This document shows positions 1 to 7,921 of a stretch of DNA of 38,622 nucleotides, one piece after another (position 1 is the first letter of the stretch; each line of letters begins with the position of its first letter). The stretch lies in assembly GCA_009924095.1 (NCBI GenBank), contig RFSG01000015.1, forward strand, positions 1 to 38,622, given 5' to 3'. The notes under the pieces are model-generated. The model was not told the DNA's origin, made no database searches, and worked only from the letters and a program-made list of their open reading frames with translations. This stretch comes from Sphingobacteriia bacterium. GTDB lineage: Bacteria; Bacteroidota; Bacteroidia; J057; RFSG01. The translations under genes and the position numbers were made by a program.

Positions 1-42
1 CTTAAAAATTAAATTAGAATAATTATATATTCTTAAATACAA

Positions 43-909
43 TTAAAAATACCGAATATGATATTTTAAATCCCGCTCGATGAAATTTCCTTTTTGATCT
101 CGGATGATTAATTCTAAAAGATAATCATGGTCGTGTAATAAATCGGATTTATTTAATATCAACGTTTGCCCTAATCCATAAGCCGATCCACCGATATTGG
201 TATTCGTAATTTCATAAATCACCTCCCCTGAATCAGAAGCTGTTTGCATTTGTTTGGCGTGTAAGCCTAAATGCTTAAATAATAAAGAATATGATTTTAA
301 TACTCCCGGACTACCATCATTTAATTGATCAAATAGAGTTGCAGAAATGGGAAGTTGAAAAGTATCTTTCCCGGGAACAAAAGTGAATTGTAAGCCGGTA
401 GCCGTAAAATCAGGATAATTAAAACTAACCCCGGGAGGAACCGTATCATTCGGATTAATAAAAGTTAAATCCCGTTCTACAAAAATGGCTTCATTTCCAG
501 CAGCATCGAGGGCAGTTACGATAAAATGATACTCACCTGCAGCTACATCCTGAGGAATGTAAATGTTAAATTGCTGACTATCGACCGTTCCTGAAATGGA
601 AACGATGGTATCGAATGCCAGAGGAAGGGCAGCACCATTTATTTTTCCATGCGTGTGCCCGTCAAATGCATTATGAACTTCAATTCTATACTGAGATAAA
701 GCCCTATCATCTGAAAAGGTTGCATTAACCAGAATAGATTCTCCTCCTATAAAGGTGGATAGATCAGTAGGCGAATTGACGGTAATGACTGGTTTAGTAG
801 TATCCGAACTCTGTGCAGTAACAGGTTTCGGACATTCAGCGCATTCTTTATTGCAGGCAAGAATTCCTGTCAATAGAATCAGTGCAAATACAAAGGAAGT
901 GGTTTTCAT
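43..909 (-). CDS. DUF4625-like lipoprotein of a TonB receptor operon
   Basis: The 288-residue product starts with a lipoprotein signal peptide; the lipobox ends ILAC, so Cys19 would be lipidated, and Cys23 and Cys26 follow closely. The rest is beta-rich with the look of tandem immunoglobulin-like domains: the stretches after DTTKPVITVNSP (about residue 36) and after NDTVPPGVSF (about 154) open in the same way. This matches my memory of DUF4625 proteins of Bacteroidota. Histidine clusters (HTHG near residue 86, HDHD near 260) could bind metal. It is the last gene of a minus-strand operon, 47 bp behind a TonB receptor and preceded by a His-rich small protein, so it is probably a surface or periplasmic partner of that receptor. 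The family call is from pattern memory and the metal role is inferred. Confidence 0.75.
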   Translation of the reverse strand: MKTTSFVFALILLTGILACNKECAECPKPVTAQSSDTTKPVITVNSPTDLSTFIGGESILVNATFSDDRALSQYRIEVHNAFDGHTHGKINGAALPLAFDTIVSISGTVDSQQFNIYIPQDVAAGEYHFIVTALDAAGNEAIFVERDLTFINPNDTVPPGVSFNYPDFTATGLQFTFVPGKDTFQLPISATLFDQLNDGSPGVLKSYSLLFKHLGLHAKQMQTASDSGEVIYEITNTNIGGSAYGLGQTLILNKSDLLHDHDYLLELIIRDQKGNFIERDLKYHIRYF

Positions 910-956
910 AAAATTAAAGGTAAGTGAAAGGTAAGTGAAACAAAGTGAAATTAAGA

Positions 957-3347
957 TTAAGGGTTTTGAAATTCATGATGTGGGTGTTCCCCTCTGAAAG
1001 CCCCGGAGAAGGGAATGATGAGCGAGAATATTATATTCCTGCCGGGTTCCGGAATTTGAAGAATACGATAACGGCTTAAATGATTCAGATACCAGCGGTC
1101 TCCGATATTCTGAACCTGCATTAAAAACCGAAATAATTGTTTTCCCAATTTAAAATGAATTCCCCCGGAAAAATTCCATACAGAATAACCAGGAGTAATT
1201 AATTCATTTCGATCTACTCGTTTTTGCGAATTAAATACATGCCAGGAAATACTTCCCATGAAATGATTTATTCGTTTATTTTTTAAATCCCAATTGCCCG
1301 TTATTTCCTGGGTAAAACATCCCGGGGGCATAAATGGTAATGGTAAATAAGTATATGAATTTTGACCCCAGACATATTCATAAGTGCTTTTTAATTCAAG
1401 AACAGTATTTACCTGAAATGTACCACTTACTTCGCCACCCGTTAATCGGGCAGGTGCTTGTAAATATTGATAAATCTGACCTCCTTCGGGTAAATAGGAG
1501 AATCTTCCGGTAGGACTAAGAAATATATATTGGGTAAAATACTGGTAAAAGGGGCTTACTACGAATGCCATTTTTTTTAATTCAAATCCCAGGTGTACGT
1601 CAGCTTGATACCCTCTTTCGGGTTTTAAATAAGCGTCTCCCAACACGTGTCTAAAAGTGCCATGATGAATTCCGTTAGCGGATAATTCAGCGGGGGAGGG
1701 AAATCGAAAATCGGAACTGAGGTTAACTTTAATATCCCAGGGGGCTGAGGGTTGCCAGGCAATACCACCGGCACCGGAAACACTGGCATAATATCTTTCA
1801 CTTGCCCGATTTCTTTCCAACATCCCGGTAAATACACCCGTTCGGGAATAAGTAGGGGAAGCATAAGCAGGGAATTGTGTTGAGCCTCCATCATATCGTG
1901 CCCCGGCATTAACCGTAATATTCTCTTTTATCTGATATTGTTCGAAAATAAATACGCCCGCCTGGGCATTGTGATAATTAGGAATTAAATGTTCGTATCC
2001 CCCGCTTTGATTTTGCTGATAACTTCCGGATGTTCCGACAATGGCTTTCCAACGTTGGCTTTGCAGCCAATGAAACCGGGCATTAACGCTGTAAGTAAAT
2101 AGTTCCAGAGATAATGCAGTAGTTCCCTGAGGAATAGGATATCCTGGTGCAGCATGGGGATTGGATAATTCTTTTCGTAAATTCTGTTGAATTCCAACAT
2201 CTATTTCTATCCATTGTTTACCCAACAAAATAGTAGCATTACCAATACATTTATTATGGAGTATGGATTGTTTGGGCAATCCTATGTTTCTGGAATCTCC
2301 ATCTGTTTGCAGGGATTGACTTCGGGGAATACCAAAAGCTCCGGGGAAAAATCCTGCCTGTTGATCTACCTGACTAAAATAAATTTGTGCATGTCCCCAG
2401 GGGGCATTTCGACCTATCGTGATAGAAAAACTTTCTTCGGTTCCGGAAGTGTTTTTTAACTTTTGGTTTAATATAGGTAACCGATATCGGTTGTAAAGAA
2501 AACTATCAGCAGGCACTTGATAATCTCCATAGGCTTGTCGGGTCATTCGGGTTCTCACTATCCATCCTTTATAATTAAATCCAGCCATTGCAGAACCTGC
2601 ATAAGCCTGATTTAATGATCTAGCAGTAATATGCAGGCTGGCTTCCCAATGATTCATCAAAGGAAAGGGTGCCTGTCGAATATTAATTACTCCCCCCATA
2701 GCCTCCGACCCATATAACAGGGAGGATGGCCCTCGAAGAATCTCCACCCGATCTACTGTGTAAGGATCCATTTCTACTCCATGGTCAGCTCCCCATTGTT
2801 GCCCCTCCTGTTTAATACCATTCTCAACAACCAACACCCGGTTAAAACTTGAACCCCGAATTACCGGCTTTGAAATTCCTACTCCGGTTCTTATAGTGCT
2901 GACTCCAGGAAGCTTTTCCAGACTTGACATTAAATTCCCGGTTCCATATAATTCCAGGTACTTCCGGTTAATTACCTCAAAGGTTTGAGAACTTTGTTTC
3001 TTTTCTCTTCGATCCGATTCTGATTCAATAATAATATCTTCTAGGTTCAAATCAGAAGCCAATAATATTACATGCAAATCAGCAATAGATTGATTTACCA
3101 TTAAGGTTCGGGTGACTGAAGAATATCCAACGGAACTAATATGCATATGATAGTTTCCTGCTTTTAGAGAAGATAATTTAAAATAACCAGCACTGTCTGA
3201 ATAAGTACCCATACGGGTTTCATGTAGATATACCAATGCCCCGGCAATAGCAGTACCTGAAGGGTCGCTAAGGTGCCCCGAAATCTGAAAACCCTGGGCA
3301 TACAGAAATACCTGAAGACCCAAAATCCCAAACAAGAGTTGGTACAT
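957..3347 (-). CDS. TonB-dependent outer-membrane receptor
   Basis: The 796-residue protein has a signal peptide (about 1-19, ending YAQG) and a carboxypeptidase-D regulatory-like domain (about 22-100; ISGHLSDPSG, then GTYSDSAGYFKL). The plug domain (about 115-225) shows LEKLPGVSTIRTG, VIRGSSFNRVLVVENGI, VDRVEILRGPSSLLYG and AMGGVINI. A long beta-barrel follows, whose last strand probably ends at FSLIIPF. About 16 residues follow that strand, including HPHH, which is unusual because most such receptors end at a terminal aromatic residue. Receptors of this class import metal chelates or similar ligands using TonB-ExbBD energy. The preceding His/Cys-rich gene and the following lipoprotein suggest a metal substrate such as zinc or copper, as for ZnuD-type receptors. 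The substrate is inferred, not shown. Confidence 0.9.
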   Translation of the reverse strand: MYQLLFGILGLQVFLYAQGFQISGHLSDPSGTAIAGALVYLHETRMGTYSDSAGYFKLSSLKAGNYHMHISSVGYSSVTRTLMVNQSIADLHVILLASDLNLEDIIIESESDRREKKQSSQTFEVINRKYLELYGTGNLMSSLEKLPGVSTIRTGVGISKPVIRGSSFNRVLVVENGIKQEGQQWGADHGVEMDPYTVDRVEILRGPSSLLYGSEAMGGVINIRQAPFPLMNHWEASLHITARSLNQAYAGSAMAGFNYKGWIVRTRMTRQAYGDYQVPADSFLYNRYRLPILNQKLKNTSGTEESFSITIGRNAPWGHAQIYFSQVDQQAGFFPGAFGIPRSQSLQTDGDSRNIGLPKQSILHNKCIGNATILLGKQWIEIDVGIQQNLRKELSNPHAAPGYPIPQGTTALSLELFTYSVNARFHWLQSQRWKAIVGTSGSYQQNQSGGYEHLIPNYHNAQAGVFIFEQYQIKENITVNAGARYDGGSTQFPAYASPTYSRTGVFTGMLERNRASERYYASVSGAGGIAWQPSAPWDIKVNLSSDFRFPSPAELSANGIHHGTFRHVLGDAYLKPERGYQADVHLGFELKKMAFVVSPFYQYFTQYIFLSPTGRFSYLPEGGQIYQYLQAPARLTGGEVSGTFQVNTVLELKSTYEYVWGQNSYTYLPLPFMPPGCFTQEITGNWDLKNKRINHFMGSISWHVFNSQKRVDRNELITPGYSVWNFSGGIHFKLGKQLFRFLMQVQNIGDRWYLNHLSRYRILQIPEPGRNIIFSLIIPFSGAFRGEHPHHEFQNP

Positions 3348-3392
3348 GTAATGAAATTAAAGACGTATGAATCGTAAACGAATTTATTGTAT

Positions 3393-3441
3393 CCTAATCT
3401 CGAAGATTAGGGGAAAATGAATTCAACCGTGAATTGAATTC
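3393..3441 (-). terminator. tandem hairpins between the small His-rich gene and the TonB receptor gene
   Basis: Two perfect 8-bp stems lie side by side. The first has arms 3434-3441 and 3419-3426 (GAATTCAA/TTGAATTC, 7-nt loop). The second has arms 3404-3411 and 3393-3400 (CCTAATCT/AGATTAGG, 3-nt loop). Reading the minus strand, the first hairpin is followed by ATTTTCCCC, a weak U-run. They could act as an attenuator or as an RNA-processing site that makes the first gene more abundant than the receptor gene. Confidence 0.4.
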
Positions 3442-3442
3442 T

Positions 3443-3823
3443 TTAGCAAAAAAAAGAAACAGGAGGACCCCTTAAGAGGTAAGAAGGGGTATTCTGAATT
3501 AATAAATAAGTTGATAATAAATAGGTATATTGAAAATAAGCTGTTTTTATCTCAGGTAATTGGAATAGAAAAGCAGGAAGAGAAGCACTTACGATAAGTA
3601 ATTCAAGCCAACAGGAATGTGATAAGGATTCAATATGACCGGTGTGTTGGCAAGGAATAGTGTTTTCCTCACAATCCGAAGCATGGGCAGAAAAATGATC
3701 CTCATGGGTGTCAGTCAAACATTGCCAATACTCATTGTGTGCGTGATCATCATGATGTAGCCATTCCTTAGGCAAGGATGCCGAAAGAACCGCCAACAAC
3801 AATACATAATTTAGAAAACGCAT
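3443..3823 (-). CDS. small His/Cys-rich exported or membrane protein
   Basis: This 126-residue protein begins with a hydrophobic signal-like segment (MRFLNYVLLLAVLSASLP). A segment dense in potential metal ligands follows (about residues 23-70: HHDDHAH, THEDHFSAH, CQHTGH, several Cys). A second hydrophobic stretch spans about 72-108, and the protein ends RGPPVSFFC. The closing RGPP is a feature I recall from DUF2946-like and other small proteins beside TonB receptors, but this is not a firm family call. It is first in the operon, upstream of a TonB receptor and a DUF4625-like lipoprotein, which fits a metal-binding accessory role. It could equally be a sensor or chaperone of the same system. 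Confidence 0.65.
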   Translation of the reverse strand: MRFLNYVLLLAVLSASLPKEWLHHDDHAHNEYWQCLTDTHEDHFSAHASDCEENTIPCQHTGHIESLSHSCWLELLIVSASLPAFLFQLPEIKTAYFQYTYLLSTYLLIQNTPSYLLRGPPVSFFC

Positions 3824-3827
3824 TTAC

Positions 3828-3870
3828 CAAAATTATGAAATAATAGAATACAAAAATTTAATCCTATTAT
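3828..3870 (-). promoter_or_regulatory. promoter and inverted repeat upstream of the TonB receptor operon
   Basis: On the minus strand TAATTTTG (3835-3828) fits the Bacteroidota -7 consensus TAnnTTTG. TTTG at 3854-3851 lies 15 bases further upstream, shorter than the usual spacing. Only 4 bases separate the -7 element from the ATG, which predicts a leaderless mRNA. An inverted repeat, ATAATAG at 3840-3846 and CTATTAT at 3864-3870, overlaps this promoter and could be an operator, for example for a metal-responsive repressor. It also lies in the leader of the divergent gene at 3898. Confidence 0.4.
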
Positions 3871-3897
3871 CTTCATCTTATCATTTTAACTAAATTC

Positions 3898-4995
3898 ATG
3901 TCCCGCACCCGGATTGCATTCACGGTAATCAATGATTTAACTTCAGATCAAAGAATGGAGCGGATTTGTACAACCTTATCCAGCGCAGGTTACGAAGTTA
4001 CATTGGTAGGCAGAGGATTACCCCATTCCTTACCCTTGTTAGAAAAACCCTATCGTCAGGTTCGATTAAACTGTTCGCATCATACCGGAAAATTATTTTA
4101 TGCTGAATATACTTGGCAGTTATGGAATTGGTGGAAAAATAATCCTCAGGATATTTATGGGAGTGTAGATGCAGATACCCTTGCTCCGGCAGTATATTGG
4201 GGGAATAAAAGAAATAAACCCATAGTATGGGATGCACATGAATATTTTTCCGAAGTGCCGGAAGTGCAACATCGCCCTTTAATAAAGGCTTTTTGGCAAT
4301 TTATCGAAAAAAAATATATCCCTTCGGTTACGGTTGCTTATACCGTAGGTCCGGCATTAGCAGATTTATTTACGGAATTATATAAAATCCCTTTTGGGGT
4401 CATTCGAAATATGCCTTTTCGAAAAATTGAAAATAATAATTCGGTAAATACCGAATCACCTTTTATTTTATATCAGGGAGCCTTGAATCAAGGGCGGGGG
4501 CTTGAATCTCTGATTGAAGCATTGCCGGAATTACCCTGTAATGTAAAGATTGCAGGAGAAGGAGATATTTCAGCCCAGTTAAAAGCACAAGTAATTAATT
4601 CCGGCGTTGCTGATCGGATTGAATTTTTAGGATTTGTTTCTCCGCAGAAATTAAAAGAAATAACGCCTCAGGCATTTTTGGGATATAATTTATTAGAAAA
4701 TATAGGGTTGAGTTATTATTATTCTTTATCCAATAAATTTTTTGATTATGCCCAGGCCGGTGTTCCCTCATTAAACAATAATTTTCCGGAATATGCTAAA
4801 TTAATTCAGGAATTTCCTGCCGGATTATTATTAGAATCTATTCAACCTGAAAAAATAATTAAATTAATTAATGAATTATGGAATTCACCACAGCAGTATG
4901 CGGTATTAAAATCTGCTTGTCATTCGGCTGCTGAAGTATGGAATTGGGAAAACGAATCTCAGAAATTATTAGCCTTATTAGCACCTTTAGGATAA
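3898..4995 (+). CDS. glycosyltransferase, GT4-like (GT-B fold)
   Basis: The 365-residue protein has a two-domain GT-B layout. The N-terminal half contains ERICTTLSSAGYEVTLVGRG (about 20-39) and VDADTLAPA with VWDAHEYF (about 90-118). The C-terminal donor-binding half contains YQGALNQGRGLESLIEALP (about 192-210), AGEGD, RIEFLGFV and SNKFFDYAQAGVPSL (about 275-289). The order and spacing match GT4 family glycosyltransferases, which move a sugar from a nucleotide donor to a lipid or polysaccharide acceptor at the cytoplasmic membrane. The gene stands alone between divergent and convergent neighbours, so donor and acceptor cannot be told. It ends 4 bp from the convergent ftsE-like gene. Confidence 0.85.
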   Translation: MSRTRIAFTVINDLTSDQRMERICTTLSSAGYEVTLVGRGLPHSLPLLEKPYRQVRLNCSHHTGKLFYAEYTWQLWNWWKNNPQDIYGSVDADTLAPAVYWGNKRNKPIVWDAHEYFSEVPEVQHRPLIKAFWQFIEKKYIPSVTVAYTVGPALADLFTELYKIPFGVIRNMPFRKIENNNSVNTESPFILYQGALNQGRGLESLIEALPELPCNVKIAGEGDISAQLKAQVINSGVADRIEFLGFVSPQKLKEITPQAFLGYNLLENIGLSYYYSLSNKFFDYAQAGVPSLNNNFPEYAKLIQEFPAGLLLESIQPEKIIKLINELWNSPQQYAVLKSACHSAAEVWNWENESQKLLALLAPLG

Positions 4996-4999
4996 ACCA

Positions 5000-5698
5000 T
5001 TAATAAAATTTTTGGGGATGAAACATTCCGATAGGATGATCCTTTAATTTACCATCAGTTAATTCCAGGGTACGGGCGGGATACTCCTGAATTAGTTGAT
5101 AATCGTGAGTAGCCATTAATATTGCAGTTCCCCCTAAATGGATTCTAAATAAAATTTCCATAAAAGTGCGAGAGGCAACAGGGTCTAAGTTTCCGGTAGG
5201 TTCATCGGCCAATAAAACCCAGGGGTCATTGACCAATGCTCTGGCAATGGCAATCCTTTGTTGTTCTCCTCCTGATAATTGATGTGGAAAGGCATCGGCA
5301 CGAGAACTTAATCCTACCTCCATTAATAGGTCCCCAATTTTTTGTTTGATTTTACTAGCATCTTTCCATCCGGTGGCGCGCATCACAAAACGGATATTTT
5401 CGGAAATAGACCGATCGGGTAATAATTGAAAATCTTGAAAAACAATTCCTAATTGTCGGCGTAAAAATGGAATTTGTTTGCGTTGCAAGGAAGATAGGTC
5501 GTAGGATCCTACTTTAATATCTCCTTTTATAGGATTCATATCTCCATATAAAAGTTTCAACAACGTACTTTTCCCCGATCCGGTAGAACCCACCAAATAA
5601 ACAAACTCTCCTTTTTGTAGCGTAAAAGAGATATCTGACAAAATGGATTTACCTGGATAGGCAGCGGTTACGGAATTTAAGGAAACTACCTCGTTCAT
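5000..5698 (-). CDS. ftsE: FtsE-like ABC transporter ATP-binding protein
   Basis: This 232-residue ATPase has a Walker A (GSTGSGKST, residues 37-45), a Q-loop in IVFQDFQLLPD (about 85-95), the signature LSGGEQQR (141-148) and a Walker B (VLLADEPTGNLDP, 161-173). Size and motif wording fit FtsE, which works with the permease-like FtsX at the division site to activate cell-wall hydrolases. No ftsX is next to it here, but FtsE-type ATPases are often unlinked in Bacteroidota. LolD/MacB ATPases look similar, and a MacB-type permease is encoded 8 kb away, so a lipoprotein- or drug-export ATPase remains possible. Its ATG overlaps the stop of the preceding small gene (ATGA). Confidence 0.8.
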   Translation of the reverse strand: MNEVVSLNSVTAAYPGKSILSDISFTLQKGEFVYLVGSTGSGKSTLLKLLYGDMNPIKGDIKVGSYDLSSLQRKQIPFLRRQLGIVFQDFQLLPDRSISENIRFVMRATGWKDASKIKQKIGDLLMEVGLSSRADAFPHQLSGGEQQRIAIARALVNDPWVLLADEPTGNLDPVASRTFMEILFRIHLGGTAILMATHDYQLIQEYPARTLELTDGKLKDHPIGMFHPQKFY

Positions 5699-5928
5699 GG
5701 AAACTGTAATTCTAGTTTAGTGATTTTACCAAAGGGAATTTTAGCTATACATTCTTCAATTTGATCATGTACATGGGTAAGGTCTAAGGTTTTAACTGAT
5801 TTTTCGTTTCTCCCTGGACGAAAATATCCGATTAAAGTGAAATCCTCATCTCTCAGCTGAACATAATCGGGTATTTTAGCTTTTCCTTTGATTTTAATAA
5901 GGTAAATAACTTTAGAATGAGGGGGCAT
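5695..5928 (-). CDS. small conserved protein coupled to ftsE
   Basis: The 77-residue protein has no signal peptide or membrane segment. It appears to be a small alpha/beta protein, with strands KVIYLIKIKG and FTLIGYF, a helix DQIEECIAKIPFG, and a last strand KITKLELQFP. I do not recognise a family with a known function. The 4-bp ATGA overlap with the FtsE-like gene implies translational coupling, and the hydrophilic composition suggests a cytoplasmic partner or regulator. The start ATG lies about 150 bp from the divergent lipoprotein gene. Confidence 0.6.
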   Translation of the reverse strand: MPPHSKVIYLIKIKGKAKIPDYVQLRDEDFTLIGYFRPGRNEKSVKTLDLTHVHDQIEECIAKIPFGKITKLELQFP

Positions 5929-6004
5929 AGAGGATTTTTGAGCTCCTTAAATTAGTTTTCAACAAAGAAAGGTTGAATGTAAAAGTGCAATTATTTGTGA
6001 AAAG

Positions 6005-6036
6005 TTTGGTTAAAACAATCGGAAAATATAATTTCG
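6005..6036 (+). promoter_or_regulatory. Bacteroidota-type promoter of the OmpA-like/TPR lipoprotein gene
   Basis: TTTG at 6005-6008 and TAATTTCG at 6029-6036 are separated by 20 bases, close to the TTTG-N19..20-TAnnTTTG layout. The -7 box has one mismatch. The predicted leader of about 40 bases is A-rich with no Shine-Dalgarno sequence. Confidence 0.5.
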
Positions 6037-6079
6037 GGGCAAGTTTACTCATCAAAAAATAAATCCAACTAATCTTAAT

Positions 6080-7840
6080 ATGAAAAACTCGTCCAAATTT
6101 TTGACTCTGTCATGTATTGCATTGGGTCTGTTGTACGGATGCAAAAAGTTTGAGGGACCTTCCTCAATTACTGCAACCCCTAATCCATTGGAGGTGCATG
6201 GCGACAGCTTAGAGTTTACTGTGAAAACTAAGGTGGAACCTAAATCTGGAATGAAGAAAAAAGGAACCTTAATCGCTGAACCAGCGATTAAAAATGGATC
6301 CGATAATTTCAAAATTGATAATCTGGTTTTATCCGGTGCTCAATATCCTGAAGTGAAAAAACAAGGAGCTGAAGTTTCTAAAAAATATAAAATTGCTTAC
6401 AATGATAAAATGAACGGCGGCGTACTTCGCTCCGAAAATTTCTATCAGAAAAAAAGCACCAAAGACAAAACAGAAGTAACCGATCTTGAAAACATTGACA
6501 AATGTTGTGTAACTACTTCAAGATTAGTAGCTGAAGGTGATTATTTATTATTATCTGCTAAAGATCGTAATGAATATCGTAAAGTAGTGCCGCTTCGCCT
6601 CGAAGCTAAATTCAACTTCCCTAAAAACATTGATAAAATTCAAGCTGACCAATATAATAAGTCAGATATTATTTCCATTGGAGAATTTATTTCTAAAGGA
6701 TTGCCAGCTACCAAAATCACCATCGTAGGTTTTGCCTCTCCTGAGGGTTCTTTAAAAAGAAATATTGAACTATCTGTTAATCGTTCTAAAGAAGTTCAAA
6801 AATGGTTGAGCGAACAACTTAAAAAAGCAGGATATACTCAATATTTAGATTCTTCTTTCTTCGCTATTTCTACCACTTCAGAAGATTGGGACGGATTTAA
6901 ACAAAGCGTAAAAGGAAGTGCACAGTTTAGCCAATACAGCACTCAGATTTTTGAAATCGTATCTTCCGGTATTACAGAAGATGAAAAAGAAACCAAAATT
7001 ATGGCTTTGGTTGGCGGTTCTAAAAATCCTGAAGTTGAAGCATTGTTGGCTCCCCTTCGTCGTGCTACAATTGTGGTAGAAGGCAACGAACCACGTCGTA
7101 CGGATGCTCAAATTGATTCCATCGCAACTACCTTCGTAAATGGCAGAATCAGTGGTAACTTAAAAGATATCTACGAAAAAGAAGAGTGGTTATATGCGAT
7201 CGGAAGAAAAGATTCTTGGAAAGATAAAAAAGTATTGTTGTCAGCTTTTGTGCAAGCATACCCTACCGATTATAGAGGCTTAAATGATTTGGGTGCTATC
7301 CAACTTTCAGAAGGTAATCTAGACGAAGGTTCTCGTAACATTGAATCTGCTAACAATAATAAAAAAGGAGATAATATTATTTTAAACAATTTAGGAAAAT
7401 CTCAAGATCGCAATGGAAAAAGAGCAGAAGCACGTAAGTCTTTTGAATCTTCTATCTCTGCTCAATCTACTCCAGAAGCCAATTTCAACTTAGGCGTTAT
7501 CCTTGAAAAAATGGGAATGTATCCACAAGCTTCCGATCGTTTTAATAATGCACGTAGCTTAAAAGGAGCTGAAGCCAATATGGGTCTTTGTAAATTAATG
7601 ATGGATGATAAATCTGGTGCTAAAGCAGCATTAGAAGCTTCTATTAAAAATCATCCAGATCATGCGCAGGCACATTACTTATTAGCCGTTGCTGGGGTTC
7701 GTTCTAATGATAAAGATTTGTGGGTGTTAAATCTTAAAAAAGCTGCTGAGGCAAGTCCTAAAATGGCTGCTCAAGCAAAAACAGATATGGAATTTGATAA
7801 AGTGAGAGGAACAAATGAGTTTAAAGCAATTATTAAATAA
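6080..7840 (+). CDS. OmpA-like and TPR-containing lipoprotein (paralogue 1)
   Basis: This 586-residue protein has a lipoprotein signal (LYGC, Cys21) and a beta-rich N-terminal region containing a CC pair (near residue 139). An OmpA-C-like domain follows (about 170-340), with ITIVGFASPEGS and NIELSVNRSKEVQKWL, and then TPR-type helical repeats (about 355-586). The Arg of the OmpA-C motif is kept, but the Asp of the usual GYTD-like loop is replaced (GFAS), so canonical peptidoglycan binding may be altered. The gene has its own promoter and a strong terminator and uses codons typical of highly expressed genes here. It resembles the protein at 23006-24952 in layout and in motifs such as SEDWDGF versus GEDWDRF. 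A structural envelope role is likely; the exact function is unknown. Confidence 0.8.
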   Translation: MKNSSKFLTLSCIALGLLYGCKKFEGPSSITATPNPLEVHGDSLEFTVKTKVEPKSGMKKKGTLIAEPAIKNGSDNFKIDNLVLSGAQYPEVKKQGAEVSKKYKIAYNDKMNGGVLRSENFYQKKSTKDKTEVTDLENIDKCCVTTSRLVAEGDYLLLSAKDRNEYRKVVPLRLEAKFNFPKNIDKIQADQYNKSDIISIGEFISKGLPATKITIVGFASPEGSLKRNIELSVNRSKEVQKWLSEQLKKAGYTQYLDSSFFAISTTSEDWDGFKQSVKGSAQFSQYSTQIFEIVSSGITEDEKETKIMALVGGSKNPEVEALLAPLRRATIVVEGNEPRRTDAQIDSIATTFVNGRISGNLKDIYEKEEWLYAIGRKDSWKDKKVLLSAFVQAYPTDYRGLNDLGAIQLSEGNLDEGSRNIESANNNKKGDNIILNNLGKSQDRNGKRAEARKSFESSISAQSTPEANFNLGVILEKMGMYPQASDRFNNARSLKGAEANMGLCKLMMDDKSGAKAALEASIKNHPDHAQAHYLLAVAGVRSNDKDLWVLNLKKAAEASPKMAAQAKTDMEFDKVRGTNEFKAIIK

Positions 7841-7872
7841 TTAATGCTTTTAAACCTCTAAAAAATAATGTA

Positions 7873-7903
7873 AAATAGCCCCTGAATTAGGGGCTATTTT
7901 TTT
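7873..7903 (+). terminator. strong intrinsic terminator
   Basis: AAATAGCCCC (7873-7882) pairs with GGGGCTATTT (7890-7899) around a 7-nt loop, followed by an uninterrupted T-run to 7903. It ends the lipoprotein transcript 32 bp after the stop codon. Confidence 0.9.
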
Positions 7904-7921
7904 AAATCCCGTTGTACGATT

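Noticed and set aside
2187-2459. Open frame of 90 codons on the plus strand inside the TonB receptor gene
   Set aside because: It is antisense to the well-conserved beta-barrel coding region and has no family features or promoter.
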